Positions 42,052 to 51,092 of a DNA stretch of 64,000 nt are shown here, piece by piece. Location: contig NZ_CP135963.1 of NCBI RefSeq assembly GCF_032460525.1, positions 1,488,001 to 1,552,000 of the forward strand. The letters run 5' to 3'. Within the stretch, counting starts at the first letter, position 1. Every line of letters begins with the position of its first letter. Position numbers and translations under genes: made by a program. The DNA comes from Geodermatophilus sp. DSM 44513. GTDB lineage: Bacteria; Actinomycetota; Actinomycetes; Mycobacteriales; Geodermatophilaceae. Below the pieces are notes generated by a model. It did no database searches and had not been told where the DNA came from. It was given only the letters and a program-made list of their open reading frames with translations.

Positions 42052-43338
42052 ATGGAGACACCCACCTCCACGTCGGAGCGACTGCTGGCCACCGTGCTGC
42101 CCGAGGACGGGCAGATCCCCGCCTTCGTGCACACCGACCCCGACGTCTACCGGCTGGAACACCAGCGGCTGTGGAACCGCGTGTGGCTCTTCGTGGCGCA
42201 CGAGTCGGAGATCCCGTCGCCCGGTGACTTCGTCGTCCGCGACATGGGGGAGCGCAACGTCATCGTGGCGCGCGGGGACGACGGCGAGATCCGCGTCTTC
42301 CTGAACTCCTGCCGTCACCGCGGCATGCGGCTCGCCGTCGAGGACGAGGGCAGCGGGCCGTCGTGGCGCTGCTCGTACCACGGCTTCACCTTCCGGAACA
42401 ACGGGACCTTCCTCGGTGCCCCCTACCAGCGGGCGGCCTACGTCGAGGGGCTGGACCGCGACTCGCTGCGGCTGCTCGAGGCGACCAGCGACTCCTACCG
42501 CGGGATGGTCTTCGCGACCTGGAACCCGCACCCGGAGCCGCTGACCGACTTCCTCGGTGGGATGGCCTGGTACCTCGACATCCTCATCGGCCGGGCCGAG
42601 TTCGAGGTGGTCGGGGCGCCGCAGCGGTGGGTCGTGCCCACGGCGTGGAAGCTCCCCGCGGAGAACTTCGCGTCGGACGCCTACCACACGGCCACCACGC
42701 ACGCCTTCCTCGCCAAGCTCGGTCTGGTCAGCGGCGTCGACTTCGGACGGCTCGGCTACCACGTGGACGTCGGCCAGGGGCACGGCCTCGGCATCGGGAT
42801 CCAGGACGAGGGCCCGTGGTACCCGCAGGAGCTGCGGCCGGAGTACGAGCGCAACCTCACCCCGGACCAGCTGGCGCTCATGGACCGGATCAAGAACTTC
42901 CACGGCAACGTCTTCCCGAACCTGTCCTTCCTCATCCCCAACGTCGTGGAGATCGCCGGCCACCGGGTCACCGGCATGACCGTGCGCCTGTGGCAGCCGA
43001 TCGGCCCGGACTCGATCCAGGCCTGGTCCTGGCACCTGGTGGAGAAGGGCGCACCGCAGTGGTGGAAGGAGCTGGGCCGCAAGACCTACGTCCAGACGTT
43101 CGGCAGTTCGGGGATGTTCGAGCAGGACGACACCGAGAACTGGGAGGCGCAGACCCGCAACTCCAGCGCCACCCTCAACTTCGAGGAGCCGGTGATGCTG
43201 CACTACCAGATGGGCCTGGGCCGCCAGCCGCTGTCGGGGTTCCCCGGGCCGGGCACCGTGTACGACGGCAAGTTCAGCGAGGCCGCCGCGCGGTCGTTCT
43301 ACCGCCGCTGGCTGGACCTGGTGGTGGGGGACAAGTGA
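42052..43338 (+). CDS. Rieske aromatic-ring-hydroxylating dioxygenase, alpha subunit
   Basis: 428 residues. Rieske ligands: Cys87/His89 (NSCRHRG) and Cys107/His110 (RCSYHGF). The catalytic site has Asp209, His212 and His217 in ENFASDAYHTATTH. Its sequence is well apart from BenA in this window and, with its own beta subunit and 3-Cys ferredoxin, resembles actinobacterial phthalate/PAH-type three-component dioxygenases. GAGGAG lies nine bases before the ATG. The substrate is unknown; the transport genes upstream suggest a soluble aromatic acid. Confidence 0.88.
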   Translation: METPTSTSERLLATVLPEDGQIPAFVHTDPDVYRLEHQRLWNRVWLFVAHESEIPSPGDFVVRDMGERNVIVARGDDGEIRVFLNSCRHRGMRLAVEDEGSGPSWRCSYHGFTFRNNGTFLGAPYQRAAYVEGLDRDSLRLLEATSDSYRGMVFATWNPHPEPLTDFLGGMAWYLDILIGRAEFEVVGAPQRWVVPTAWKLPAENFASDAYHTATTHAFLAKLGLVSGVDFGRLGYHVDVGQGHGLGIGIQDEGPWYPQELRPEYERNLTPDQLALMDRIKNFHGNVFPNLSFLIPNVVEIAGHRVTGMTVRLWQPIGPDSIQAWSWHLVEKGAPQWWKELGRKTYVQTFGSSGMFEQDDTENWEAQTRNSSATLNFEEPVMLHYQMGLGRQPLSGFPGPGTVYDGKFSEAAARSFYRRWLDLVVGDK

Positions 43339-43892
43339 GCACCTCGACCGAACTGCCCCCCGTGGAGGCCGCGCCGGCAGCTGCCGCCGTCCCCGTGCCC
43401 CTCGAGACCCGGGTCGCCGCGCAGGACTTCCTCATCGAGGAGGCGCACCTGCTCGACCAGCGGCGCTTCCCGGAGTGGTACGCGCTGTTCACCGACGACG
43501 TCGTCTACGTCGCCCCGGTGCGCAACACCCGGCGGGTCGGCAACTCCGGTGTCGTCGAGGAGATCGGGCACTTCGACGAGAACAAGGCGAGCCTGGGCCT
43601 CCGGGTCCGCAAGCTCGGCACGGACGTGGGCTGGGCGGAGGACCCGCCGTCGATCACCCGCCGCTTCATCACCAACGTGAAGGTCGAGTGGGGGGACCAC
43701 CCCGACGAGCTGAGGGTCCGCAGCTACCTGCTGCTGTTCCGCAGCCGCGGGGACCGAGGCCAGTACGACCTGCTGTCCGCCGAGCGGAACGACGTCCTGC
43801 GCTCCGACGCCTCGGGGTTCCGGATCGCCCGGCGGCACGTCCTGCTCGACCAGGTGTCGCTCGGCACCAAGAACCTCGCCATCTTCCTGTAG
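43335..43892 (+). CDS. Ring-hydroxylating dioxygenase, beta subunit
   Basis: 185 residues with the SnoaL-like beta-subunit fold: DFLIEEAHLLDQRRFPEWYALFTDDVVYVAPV then RRFITNVKVEW and the C-terminal DQVSLGTKNLAIFL. It overlaps the alpha gene by four bases (GTGA). The first ~30 residues are an Ala/Pro-rich extension. Confidence 0.87.
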   Translation: MSTSTELPPVEAAPAAAAVPVPLETRVAAQDFLIEEAHLLDQRRFPEWYALFTDDVVYVAPVRNTRRVGNSGVVEEIGHFDENKASLGLRVRKLGTDVGWAEDPPSITRRFITNVKVEWGDHPDELRVRSYLLLFRSRGDRGQYDLLSAERNDVLRSDASGFRIARRHVLLDQVSLGTKNLAIFL

Positions 43893-43908
43893 CGGTCCGG
43901 AGGACCTC

Positions 43909-44106
43909 ATGCGCGTCTCGCTCGATGCCAGCAAGTGCCAGGCCTACGGGAACTGCATGGTCACGGCTCCCGACGTCTTCGACATCGGGGACGACGACGC
44001 CGTGGTCACCGTCCTCGTGGAGCACCCGCCGGAGCAGCGCCGTGCGGACGTGGGGGAGGCCGTCCGCAGTTGTCCCGTGGAAGCGCTGACCCTGCACGAG
44101 GACTGA
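43909..44106 (+). CDS. Small [3Fe-4S]-type ferredoxin
   Basis: 65 residues. Three cysteines, Cys10 and Cys16 in KCQAYGNC and Cys55 in RSCPVEAL, with Tyr13 at the position of the missing fourth ligand, are typical of [3Fe-4S] ferredoxins serving actinobacterial dioxygenases and P450s. GGAGG lies upstream of the ATG. It should feed the Rieske dioxygenase just upstream. The reductase is not adjacent; the candidate is at 20209. Confidence 0.87.
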   Translation: MRVSLDASKCQAYGNCMVTAPDVFDIGDDDAVVTVLVEHPPEQRRADVGEAVRSCPVEALTLHED

Positions 44107-44130
44107 CCGCCGACGCCCGAGGAGGCCCCC

Positions 44131-44445
44131 GTGGTCACCGCACACCGCCACCACGACATGGGCGGCCGGCCCGCCGGCCCGGTCGTGGCCGGTGAGCACG
44201 ACCTGGAGCCCTGGGAACGGACGGTCGAGGCCGTGATGTGGCTGCTCTCCCTGCCCGAGCGGCGGGTGTTCACGATCGACCAGGTGCGGCGGGCGATCGA
44301 GGACATGGGCCCCGACGTCTACGACTCGCTCACCTACTACGAGCGGTGGGCGCACGCGCTCACGCAGGTGCTCCTGGAGACCGGCACGGTCACGGTGACC
44401 GAACTCGGGCGCGAACTCGAGGCGCTCGAGCGCGCAGAGCCGTGA
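44131..44445 (+). CDS. Nitrile hydratase beta-like N-terminal half (thiocyanate-hydrolase-type small subunit or accessory)
   Basis: 104 residues equivalent to the N-terminal domain of nitrile hydratase beta: HDMGGRPAGPV, then EPWERTVEAVMWLLS and the characteristic DSLTYYERWAHALTQVLLETG. In nitrile hydratase this is joined to an SH3-like domain; here the second half is a separate gene starting in a GTGA overlap. The same split occurs in thiocyanate hydrolase (separate alpha and beta chains). It could be a true structural subunit or an activator. Confidence 0.78.
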   Translation: MVTAHRHHDMGGRPAGPVVAGEHDLEPWERTVEAVMWLLSLPERRVFTIDQVRRAIEDMGPDVYDSLTYYERWAHALTQVLLETGTVTVTELGRELEALERAEP

Positions 44446-44729
44446 GCGTGCCGGCCGTCGGGGACCGCGTCCGCGTGCGGGACGCGTGGCCGCCCGGCCA
44501 CGTCCGCACCCCGGGCTACGTGCGCGGCCGCAGCGGTGTCGTCGTCGAGGTCCGCGGTCCGTACCCGGACCCGGAGCTGCTGGCCTACGGCCGACCCGGG
44601 CCGCCGCGCTGGCTGTGCACGGTGCGGTTCCGGCAGTGCGACCTGTGGCCCGGCTACGCCGGCGGGCGGACGGACTCGTTGCAGGTGGACGTGTACGACC
44701 ACTGGCTGACCCCGGGGGCCGCCCGATGA
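44442..44729 (+). CDS. Nitrile hydratase beta-like C-terminal half (SH3-like domain)
   Basis: 95 residues with the SH3-barrel of nitrile hydratase beta: VGDRVRVRDAWPPGHVRTPGYVRG, then GVVVEVRG and a C-terminal LQVDVYDHWLTPG. Together with the previous 104-residue protein it makes up one nitrile hydratase beta subunit. Coupled to both neighbours by four-base overlaps, consistent with stoichiometric assembly. Confidence 0.82.
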   Translation: MSVPAVGDRVRVRDAWPPGHVRTPGYVRGRSGVVVEVRGPYPDPELLAYGRPGPPRWLCTVRFRQCDLWPGYAGGRTDSLQVDVYDHWLTPGAAR

Positions 44730-45337
44730 CCGCGACCCCCGGGCCGGTGGAGCCGCAGGCCCAGCGCCGCCGGGCCGAACGGCTCACCGAGGCGGTCCGC
44801 CGGCTGCTGGTGGCCAAGGGTGTCCTCACCGAGGCCGACATCGCCCGGGCCGTCGGCGTCCTCACCGGTCGGTCGCCGGCCCTCGGCGCCCGCGTCGTGG
44901 CGCGGGCGTGGACCGACGTCGCCTTCGCCGCACGGCTGCGGCAGGACGCACGCGGCGCCTGCCGCGAGCTGGGCATCGAGCTCGGACCGATCGAGGTCGC
45001 GGTCGTGGAGAACACCCCCGAGGTGCACAACCTCGTGGTGTGCACGCTGTGCTCCTGCTACCCGCGGTCGCTGCTCGGCATCCCGCCGGACTGGTACAAG
45101 GACGCGGCCTACCGCAGTCGGGCGGTCTCCGAGCCGCGCACGGTGCTCGCCGAGTTCGGCACGGTCCTCGCCGAGCAGGTGGAGGTGCGGGTGCACGACT
45201 CGACCGCGGACCTGCGGTACCTGGTCGTGCCGCTGCGGCCCGAGGGCACCGGGCACCTCGACGAGGTGGACCTGGCGGCACTGGTGAGCCGTGACGCCAT
45301 GATCGGCGTGTCCGTCGTCACCCGACCCGTGGCATGA
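44726..45337 (+). CDS. Cobalt-type nitrile hydratase alpha / thiocyanate hydrolase gamma-like subunit
   Basis: 203 residues. The metal-binding claw Cys106-Thr-Leu-Cys109-Ser-Cys111 (VCTLCSCYP) is intact; Thr after the first Cys is the cobalt-type signature (iron-type has Ser). IPPDWYKDAAYRSRAVSEPRTVL follows, as in the family. Whether the enzyme hydrates a nitrile or hydrolyses thiocyanate cannot be decided from sequence, though the split beta parts favour the thiocyanate hydrolase architecture. No separate metallochaperone is obvious nearby. Confidence 0.85.
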   Translation: MTATPGPVEPQAQRRRAERLTEAVRRLLVAKGVLTEADIARAVGVLTGRSPALGARVVARAWTDVAFAARLRQDARGACRELGIELGPIEVAVVENTPEVHNLVVCTLCSCYPRSLLGIPPDWYKDAAYRSRAVSEPRTVLAEFGTVLAEQVEVRVHDSTADLRYLVVPLRPEGTGHLDEVDLAALVSRDAMIGVSVVTRPVA

Positions 45338-46572
45338 CGGCGCCCGGGCTGCGCCTGCCGGCGGCAGCGCCCCGGGACACCCCGCCGTACGAGCTCCGGA
45401 CACCGGCCTGGCGGACGGCGTTCGCCGTCGTCCTGGCCTCGGCGATGGGGGTGTCGGTCTACAGCATCCCGGCGCTGGCGGTGCTGTCCGGACTGCTCAT
45501 CGACGATCTCGGGATCGACCGCTCGCAGTTCGGCCTGGTGGTCACCGCGGTGGCCGTGTCCAACGCGGCCTGCGCCCAGGTGGCGGGCCGGCTCGTCGAC
45601 CGGGTCGGCGGACGGCGGGTGCTGCTGGGGGTCTTCGCGCTCACCGTCGTCTCGGCCGCCCTGCTGGCAGTGGCGCCGTCCTTCTGGGCGTTGCTGGCCC
45701 TGGCGGCCCTCGCCGGCGCACCCAACGGCGCGAGCAACCCGGCGACCAACAAGGTGATCGCCGAGTACGTCCCCGCCGGCCGCCGCGGGGGAGTCGTGGG
45801 CACCAAGCAGTCCGGGGTGCAGGCGGGGATGTTCCTGACCGGGGTGGTCCTGCCGCCGGTCGCCCTGGCCACCAGCTGGCGGTGGTCGCTCCTGCTGGTG
45901 AGCGCCGTGTCGGTCCTGGGCTTGCTCGCCGCGTGGCGGCTGGTGCCGGCCGGTGACCGTGCCGCTGTCAGGCGTGCCGGCCGGGCCGCGGAGCGGCCGG
46001 GACGGCTCCCGTCGGCCGTGCGCTGGCTGGCGGCGTACTCCTCCCTCATGGGGTTCGGCGGGGCCGCGGTCACCTCGTTCCTCCCGCTATACGCCCACGA
46101 GGACTTGGGCTGGTCGCTGCCGGCGGCCGGCGCGGCCACCGCTGCCATCGGCCTGGTGGGCATGGCGGCGCGGATCGTCCTCGGGCCCCGGATGGAGCGC
46201 ATGGGGCACGTGGCCCTCCCGCTGGCCGTCATCGCCGTCGGATCGGCGGCCAGCGTGGCCGGGCTCCTGCTGGCCGCCCGCACCCCCTGGCTGGTGTGGC
46301 CCGCGGTCGTGGTCGCGGGACTGACGGTGGCGACCTGGAACGCGTTCACGATGCTGGCCGCGATCTCGGCGGGCTCCGAGCAGGTGGGGCGCTCGACCGG
46401 GGTGCTGGTCCTCGGCTTCATGGGCGGCTACGCCTCCAGCCCGGTGCTCTTCGGGACCTCGGTGGAGGTCACCGGCTCCTACCTGACCGGCTGGGTGGTC
46501 TGCGGGGCCGTCTTCCTCGCGGCCGCCGGGCTCATGCTCCTCTGGCGGCGGGTCGTCGCAGCCCGGCCGTGA
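45334..46572 (+). CDS. MFS transporter
   Basis: 412 residues, about 12 hydrophobic segments, with the cytoplasmic loop motif GRLVDRVGGRRVLLG and a long central loop near residue 210. It resembles CynX/NimT-like and OFA-type carriers. ATGA overlap with the alpha-subunit gene ties it to the same operon, where it may export a product or import an alternative substrate form. Confidence 0.8.
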   Translation: MTAPGLRLPAAAPRDTPPYELRTPAWRTAFAVVLASAMGVSVYSIPALAVLSGLLIDDLGIDRSQFGLVVTAVAVSNAACAQVAGRLVDRVGGRRVLLGVFALTVVSAALLAVAPSFWALLALAALAGAPNGASNPATNKVIAEYVPAGRRGGVVGTKQSGVQAGMFLTGVVLPPVALATSWRWSLLLVSAVSVLGLLAAWRLVPAGDRAAVRRAGRAAERPGRLPSAVRWLAAYSSLMGFGGAAVTSFLPLYAHEDLGWSLPAAGAATAAIGLVGMAARIVLGPRMERMGHVALPLAVIAVGSAASVAGLLLAARTPWLVWPAVVVAGLTVATWNAFTMLAAISAGSEQVGRSTGVLVLGFMGGYASSPVLFGTSVEVTGSYLTGWVVCGAVFLAAAGLMLLWRRVVAARP

Positions 46573-46799
46573 CCTGGCCGGTGGTCCGTGCCGCCGGACG
46601 CGTCAGGCCTGACAGAGCGAACCCGCGCGCCGAACCCGCCTTGGGCATGATCGTGTCCTCTCCACACGCGGTGTCGCCGTGTGCTCAGCCACATCTGCCT
46701 GCCCGCAGTGGGGGCGTTCACAACACGACGGCGACATCTGCCAACGATGGAGGAGGACGATGGGTGTACGGGAACACCATCGTGCAGTTCGGAGGAACC

Positions 46800-47012
46800 A
46801 TGCCGCACCCCACCGACGTCGACACCCACCCCACCCCGGGCTCCGCCACCCGACGGGCTGCCGGTCGCCGGGACGTCCGGCTCGTCGAGCGGGTCAGCTC
46901 GGCCGACCGCGACGACCTCGCCGCCCTCTTCGAGGGCCGCAACGCCAGCGACAGCCCGGCCGCCGACATCCTCCGCCGGCACGCCCGCCGCTGGTTGTCC
47001 CGCACCCGCTGA
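46800..47012 (+). CDS. Small unknown protein, 70 residues
   Basis: Starts at an ATG with GGAGGA five bases before it and reads to a TGA at 47010-47012. The sequence has a polar N-terminus and a basic, helical C-terminal part (DRDDLAALFEGRNASDS then DILRRHARRWLSR). An in-frame GTG at 46764 also has a ribosome-site-like AGGAGG and would add 12 residues (GTG-encoded Met, then YGNTIVQFGGT). I do not recognise the family. The preceding spacer (46573-46799) shows only a CACACG/CGTGTG inverted repeat (46663-46683). Confidence 0.6.
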   Translation: MPHPTDVDTHPTPGSATRRAAGRRDVRLVERVSSADRDDLAALFEGRNASDSPAADILRRHARRWLSRTR

Positions 47013-47036
47013 CCCGCGGGGCCGGTCCGCACCGTG

Positions 47037-47053
47037 GCGGCCGGCCCGGCCGC
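47037..47053. terminator. Short hairpin between convergent genes
   Basis: GCGGCCG-GCC-CGGCCGC, a perfect seven-base stem with a three-base loop, in the 52-base gap between the small protein gene (+) and uvrA2 (-). No T-tract. Confidence 0.45.
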
Positions 47054-47064
47054 GTGCCGTCCCG

Positions 47065-49455
47065 TCAGGCCCGGACGTAGGCCGCCAGGTGCTCAGCCGT
47101 GAGGGTGGAGCGGGCGGCGACGAGGTCGGCCGGGGTGCCCTCGAAGACCACCCGGCCACCGTCGTGACCGGCGCCGGGACCGAGGTCGATCAGCCAGTCG
47201 GCGTGCGCCATGACCGCCTGGTGGTGCTCGATGACGACCACCGACCGGCCGGCGTCGACGAGCCGGTCGAGCAGGCCCAGCAGCTGCTCGACGTCGGCCA
47301 GGTGCAGGCCGGTGGTCGGCTCGTCCAGGACGTAGACGTCCCCGCCCTCGGCCATCTGGGTGGCCAGCTTCAGCCGCTGCCGCTCCCCGCCGGACAGCGT
47401 GCTCAGCGGCTGGCCGAGGGTGAGGTAGCCCAGGCCGACGTCGGCCAGCCGGCCCAGGACCGTGTGCGCGGCCGGCGTGCGCGCCTCCCCGGTGGCGAAG
47501 AACCCCTCGGCCTCGGTCACCGACATCGCGAGCACCTCGGCGATGTCCCTGCCACCGAGGGTGTAGTCCAGCACCGCTGCCTGGAACCGGCGGCCCTCGC
47601 ACTCCTCGCACGGTGACTCCACCGTCGCCATGACGCCCAGGTCGGTGAACACCACCCCGACGCCGTTGCAGGTCGGGCAGGCGCCCTCGGAGTTGGCGCT
47701 GAACAGGGCCGGCTTGACCCCGTTGGCCTTGGCGAACGCCTTGCGGACCGGCTCGAGCAGCCCGGTGTAGGTGGCCGGGTTGCTGCGCCGCGAGCCGCGG
47801 ATGGCGCCTTGGTCGACCACCACCACGCCGTCGCGGGGCGCGACCGAGCCGTGGATGAGCGAGCTCTTGCCCGAGCCGGCCACCCCGGTGACCACGACCA
47901 GCACGCCGAGCGGGATGTCGACGTCGACCCCGCTCAGGTTGTGCGTGCGCGCGCCGCGCACCTCCATCGCCCCCGTCGGCGTCCGCACCGCGGGCTTGAG
48001 CGCCGTCCGGTCGTCCAGGTGCCGGCCGGTCAGCGTCCCGCTGGCCCCCAGCCCCTCGACCGTGCCCTGGAACACCACCTCGCCGCCGCCGGTGCCGGCC
48101 CCAGGGCCGAGGTCGACGACGTGGTCGGCGATGGCGATCACCTCGGGCTTGTGCTCCACGACGAGCACCGTGTTGCCCTTGTCCCGCAGCTGGCGCAACA
48201 GGCCGTTCATCCGCTCGATGTCGTGCGGGTGCAGCCCGATCGAGGGCTCGTCGAACACGTAGGTGACGTCGGTGAGGGAGGAGCCGAGGTGGCGGATCAT
48301 CTTGGTGCGCTGCGCCTCGCCGCCGGACAGCGTGCCCGCCGGCCGGTCGAGGGAGAGATAGCCCAGCCCGATCCCGGTGAAGGAGTCCAGCAGGTGCTGC
48401 AGCCCGGCGAGCAGCGGCGCCACGGAGGGCTCGTCGAGCTCCCGGACCCAGCCGGCGAGGTCGCTGATCTGCATCGCGGACAGGTCGGCGATGTTCGCCC
48501 CCCGGATCCGCGACCCCAGGGCCTCCCGGGTCAGCCGGGTGCCGCCGCAGTCGGGGCAGGGCGTGAAGGTCACCGCCCGCTGCACGAAGCGGCGCACGTG
48601 CGGCTGCAGGGCGTCGACGTCCTTGGACAGCATCGACTTCTGGATCCGCGGGACCAGGCCCTCGTAGGTGAGGTTGATGCCCTCGACCCTGATCTTGGTC
48701 GGCTCGCCGTGCAGCAGGGTGTGCAGCTCGTCGGCCGAGTAGTCGCGGATCGGCTTGTCCATGTCCAGCCCCACGCCGGAGAAGAGCCGGCCGTACCAGC
48801 CGTCCATGCTGTAGCCGGGCACGGTCAGGGCGCCCTCGTTCAGCGACCTGGCGTCGTCGTAGAGCGCGCTGCGGTCGATGTCGGAGATCGAGCCCATGCC
48901 CTCGCAGCGCGGGCACATGCCGCCCAGGTAGACCGCGTCGCGGACGACGGCCTTCTCCACCCGGCCGCCCTTGTCCGTGCTCATCACCCCGCTGGCCTTG
49001 CGCGTCGGGACGTTGAAGGAGAAGGCGGTGGGGGGCCCGACGTGCGGGGTGCCCAGCCGGCTGAACAGGATGCGCAGCATGGCGCTGGCGTCGGTGGCGG
49101 TGCCCACCGTGGACCTCGGGTTGGCGCCCATGCGCTCCTGGTCGACGAGGATCGCGGTGGTGAGCCCGTCGAGCAGGTCGACGTCGGGACGGGCGAGGGT
49201 GGGCATGAAGCCCTGCAGGAAGGCGCTGTAGGTCTCGTCGATCAGCCGCCGGGACTCCGCGGCGATGGTGTCGAACACCAGCGAGCTCTTGCCCGAGCCG
49301 GAGACCCCGGTGAAGACCGTCAGCCGGCGCTTGGGGATCTCGACGCTGACGTCCCTGAGGTTGTTCTCCCGTGCGCCGACCACGCGGATGAGGTCGTGGC
49401 GGTCGGCGGGGTGCGACGCGGGGGTCCGGGTGTCCGGGCTGGTGGCCGTGCTCAT
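47065..49455 (-). CDS. Class II UvrA-like excinuclease ATPase (UvrA2)
   Basis: 796 residues, about 150-160 shorter than the repair protein UvrA, lacking the UvrB-binding insert; this is the UvrA2/DrrC class linked to drug or DNA-damage tolerance. Two ABC cassettes are visible: Walker [11 protein letters not shown] (near residue 50) and [10 protein letters not shown] (near 520), signatures LSGGEAQR and LSGGERQR. Zinc-site cysteine pairs occur in [24 protein letters not shown] and [11 protein letters not shown] with GGAGGG upstream. It stands alone and is probably unrelated to the catabolic genes. Confidence 0.9.
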   Translation of the reverse strand: MSTATSPDTRTPASHPADRHDLIRVVGARENNLRDVSVEIPKRRLTVFTGVSGSGKSSLVFDTIAAESRRLIDETYSAFLQGFMPTLARPDVDLLDGLTTAILVDQERMGANPRSTVGTATDASAMLRILFSRLGTPHVGPPTAFSFNVPTRKASGVMSTDKGGRVEKAVVRDAVYLGGMCPRCEGMGSISDIDRSALYDDARSLNEGALTVPGYSMDGWYGRLFSGVGLDMDKPIRDYSADELHTLLHGEPTKIRVEGINLTYEGLVPRIQKSMLSKDVDALQPHVRRFVQRAVTFTPCPDCGGTRLTREALGSRIRGANIADLSAMQISDLAGWVRELDEPSVAPLLAGLQHLLDSFTGIGLGYLSLDRPAGTLSGGEAQRTKMIRHLGSSLTDVTYVFDEPSIGLHPHDIERMNGLLRQLRDKGNTVLVVEHKPEVIAIADHVVDLGPGAGTGGGEVVFQGTVEGLGASGTLTGRHLDDRTALKPAVRTPTGAMEVRGARTHNLSGVDVDIPLGVLVVVTGVAGSGKSSLIHGSVAPRDGVVVVDQGAIRGSRRSNPATYTGLLEPVRKAFAKANGVKPALFSANSEGACPTCNGVGVVFTDLGVMATVESPCEECEGRRFQAAVLDYTLGGRDIAEVLAMSVTEAEGFFATGEARTPAAHTVLGRLADVGLGYLTLGQPLSTLSGGERQRLKLATQMAEGGDVYVLDEPTTGLHLADVEQLLGLLDRLVDAGRSVVVIEHHQAVMAHADWLIDLGPGAGHDGGRVVFEGTPADLVAARSTLTAEHLAAYVRA

Positions 49456-49567
49456 CGGGTCTCCCTCCGTCGGCGCGGCCGCCGACGCCCCCGGTGTCTA
49501 CCGGACGGGGGTGACGGACAGGGGAGCGCGACACCCGTCCGGTCGACCCGGCGGGGAGGGAGGCCGG

Positions 49568-51055
49568 TCAGTCCGTCGAGCGCGGCGGCACGGTGATCTT
49601 GTACTGGGCGATCTTCCGGTAGAGCGTGGCGCGGCCGATGCCGAGCTCCTCGGCCGCGCGGGTCACCGTGGTGCCCGGTGCGGTGAGGCAGCGGACGATC
49701 TCGTCGCGTTCCAGCCGCTCCAGCCGGGTCAGCGTGCGGCTGCCGCTGTCGAGCACCTCGGCCGCCAGGTGCTGGACGTCCACGACGTCGGTGCGGGACA
49801 CCGCCTGGCGGACGACGCGGCGCAGCTGGCGCACGTTGCCCGGCCAGGAGTAGCCGGTCAGCGCCCGGGCCGCCCGCGCGGTGACCGTCACCGCGCGGTG
49901 CCGCTCGGCCCGGGCGAAGGCCTGCGCGAGGGGGAGGACGTCGTCGGTCCGGTGCCGCAGCGGCGGGGTCTGCACCACCGTGTCGACCAGCGCGGCCAGC
50001 GGGCCGGGCAGCGCGGCGTACTCCGGGGCGCTGAGGACGAACGGCTGCGGGCCGGCCGCGCGGCGCACCGTGCCGAGGGTCTGGCCGAGCTCGTCGGCCG
50101 CCCAGGCGGGCAGGTCGGCCAGCCCGGAGACGATGACGCAGGTGCCGCCGTCGCGCAGCTCCGGGGTCCACAGCTCCAGCCAGGCGGCCACGTCGCCGCG
50201 GTCGGGCCCCCGGGCGTGCAGCAGCCGCGGGCGCCCGGGCAGCCGGCGGCGCGCCGCGGCGGCCAGCGTGGCCTTGCCCGCACCCGGCTCACCGACGACG
50301 GCGACGACCCGGCCGGCGGTCATCGCGCCCGCCGTCTCCTCGACCGCGGCGCGCCAGCCGGCCGACACGCACGCGTCGCCGTCGCCGGCCGCCCACTGGC
50401 CGCCGACGACGTGGAAGACCTCGCCCCGCGGCGCGGGCCGCAGCGGGCGGCCTCCGGAGCGGACCAGCATCAGTGCGCTCGTCGCGCTGGCCGCGGCCTG
50501 GGCCAGCCCGAGCAGCAGCTCCGAGCCGGTGGCCGACCACGTGGTCAGGTTGATGCTGCCGGCCAGCTCCCCGGTCACCGGCTCGACGACCGGGGCGGCC
50601 GCGCAGGTGTAGCCGCGCAGCTCGGCGCACCAGTGGTCCTCCGCGCGGACCAGGGACGGCGCGCGGTCGGCGAGGGACAGGCCCAGCCCGTTGGTCCCGG
50701 CGTTGCGCTCGTTGTAGGAGAACCCGGGGGCCAGGTGCACCCGGTCCAGGGAGCGGCGGATGCCGGGGTCGTCGCCGAGCCGGGCGAGGACCAGTCCGCC
50801 GGAGTCGGCCACCATCAGGCTGACCGGCTCGTCGGCGATCGTGGCCTGCAGGTCGGTGAGCACCCGGTGCGCGCACTCGTAGAGCAGCGAGCCGGTGTCG
50901 ACGGTGCCGGTGAAGACCGGGATGACCTCGTCCGGCGTCACCCCGTAGGCGGAGCTGCGCCGCCACGACGCCCGCAGTCGGGGCGCCGCGGCGCGGCCGG
51001 CCAGGGCGGGGTCGGGCAGCGGGACGGGCGCCGCCGGCAGGTGGGGCACGGCCAC
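49568..51055 (-). CDS. AcoR/MimR-like Fis-type regulator with degenerate AAA domain
   Basis: 495 residues: an N-terminal GAF-like sensing domain (residues ~25-190), a central AAA-like domain with P-loop GEPGAGKATL, and a C-terminal Fis helix-turn-helix (TVTRAAEELGIGRATLYRKIAQYKI). The GAFTGA loop used to contact sigma-54 is absent, in line with actinobacteria, which in general lack sigma-54. It is divergent from the amidohydrolase-DUF59-ADH genes, the same place as the activator of mycobacterial mimABCD, so it probably controls them. GTG or ATG start near 51055 with AGGTGA upstream. Confidence 0.82.
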   Translation of the reverse strand: MAVPHLPAAPVPLPDPALAGRAAAPRLRASWRRSSAYGVTPDEVIPVFTGTVDTGSLLYECAHRVLTDLQATIADEPVSLMVADSGGLVLARLGDDPGIRRSLDRVHLAPGFSYNERNAGTNGLGLSLADRAPSLVRAEDHWCAELRGYTCAAAPVVEPVTGELAGSINLTTWSATGSELLLGLAQAAASATSALMLVRSGGRPLRPAPRGEVFHVVGGQWAAGDGDACVSAGWRAAVEETAGAMTAGRVVAVVGEPGAGKATLAAAARRRLPGRPRLLHARGPDRGDVAAWLELWTPELRDGGTCVIVSGLADLPAWAADELGQTLGTVRRAAGPQPFVLSAPEYAALPGPLAALVDTVVQTPPLRHRTDDVLPLAQAFARAERHRAVTVTARAARALTGYSWPGNVRQLRRVVRQAVSRTDVVDVQHLAAEVLDSGSRTLTRLERLERDEIVRCLTAPGTTVTRAAEELGIGRATLYRKIAQYKITVPPRSTD

Positions 51056-51092
51056 GGGTCACCTCCGTCTGCTCCGGGGCGGGGCCGAGCGT

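Noticed and set aside
20209..46572. Acquisition of the 20-46 kb block as an integrative element
   Set aside because: No integrase, transposase, tRNA, direct repeats or clear base-composition change was seen at either edge; only a possible gene remnant at 20 kb hints at rearrangement.
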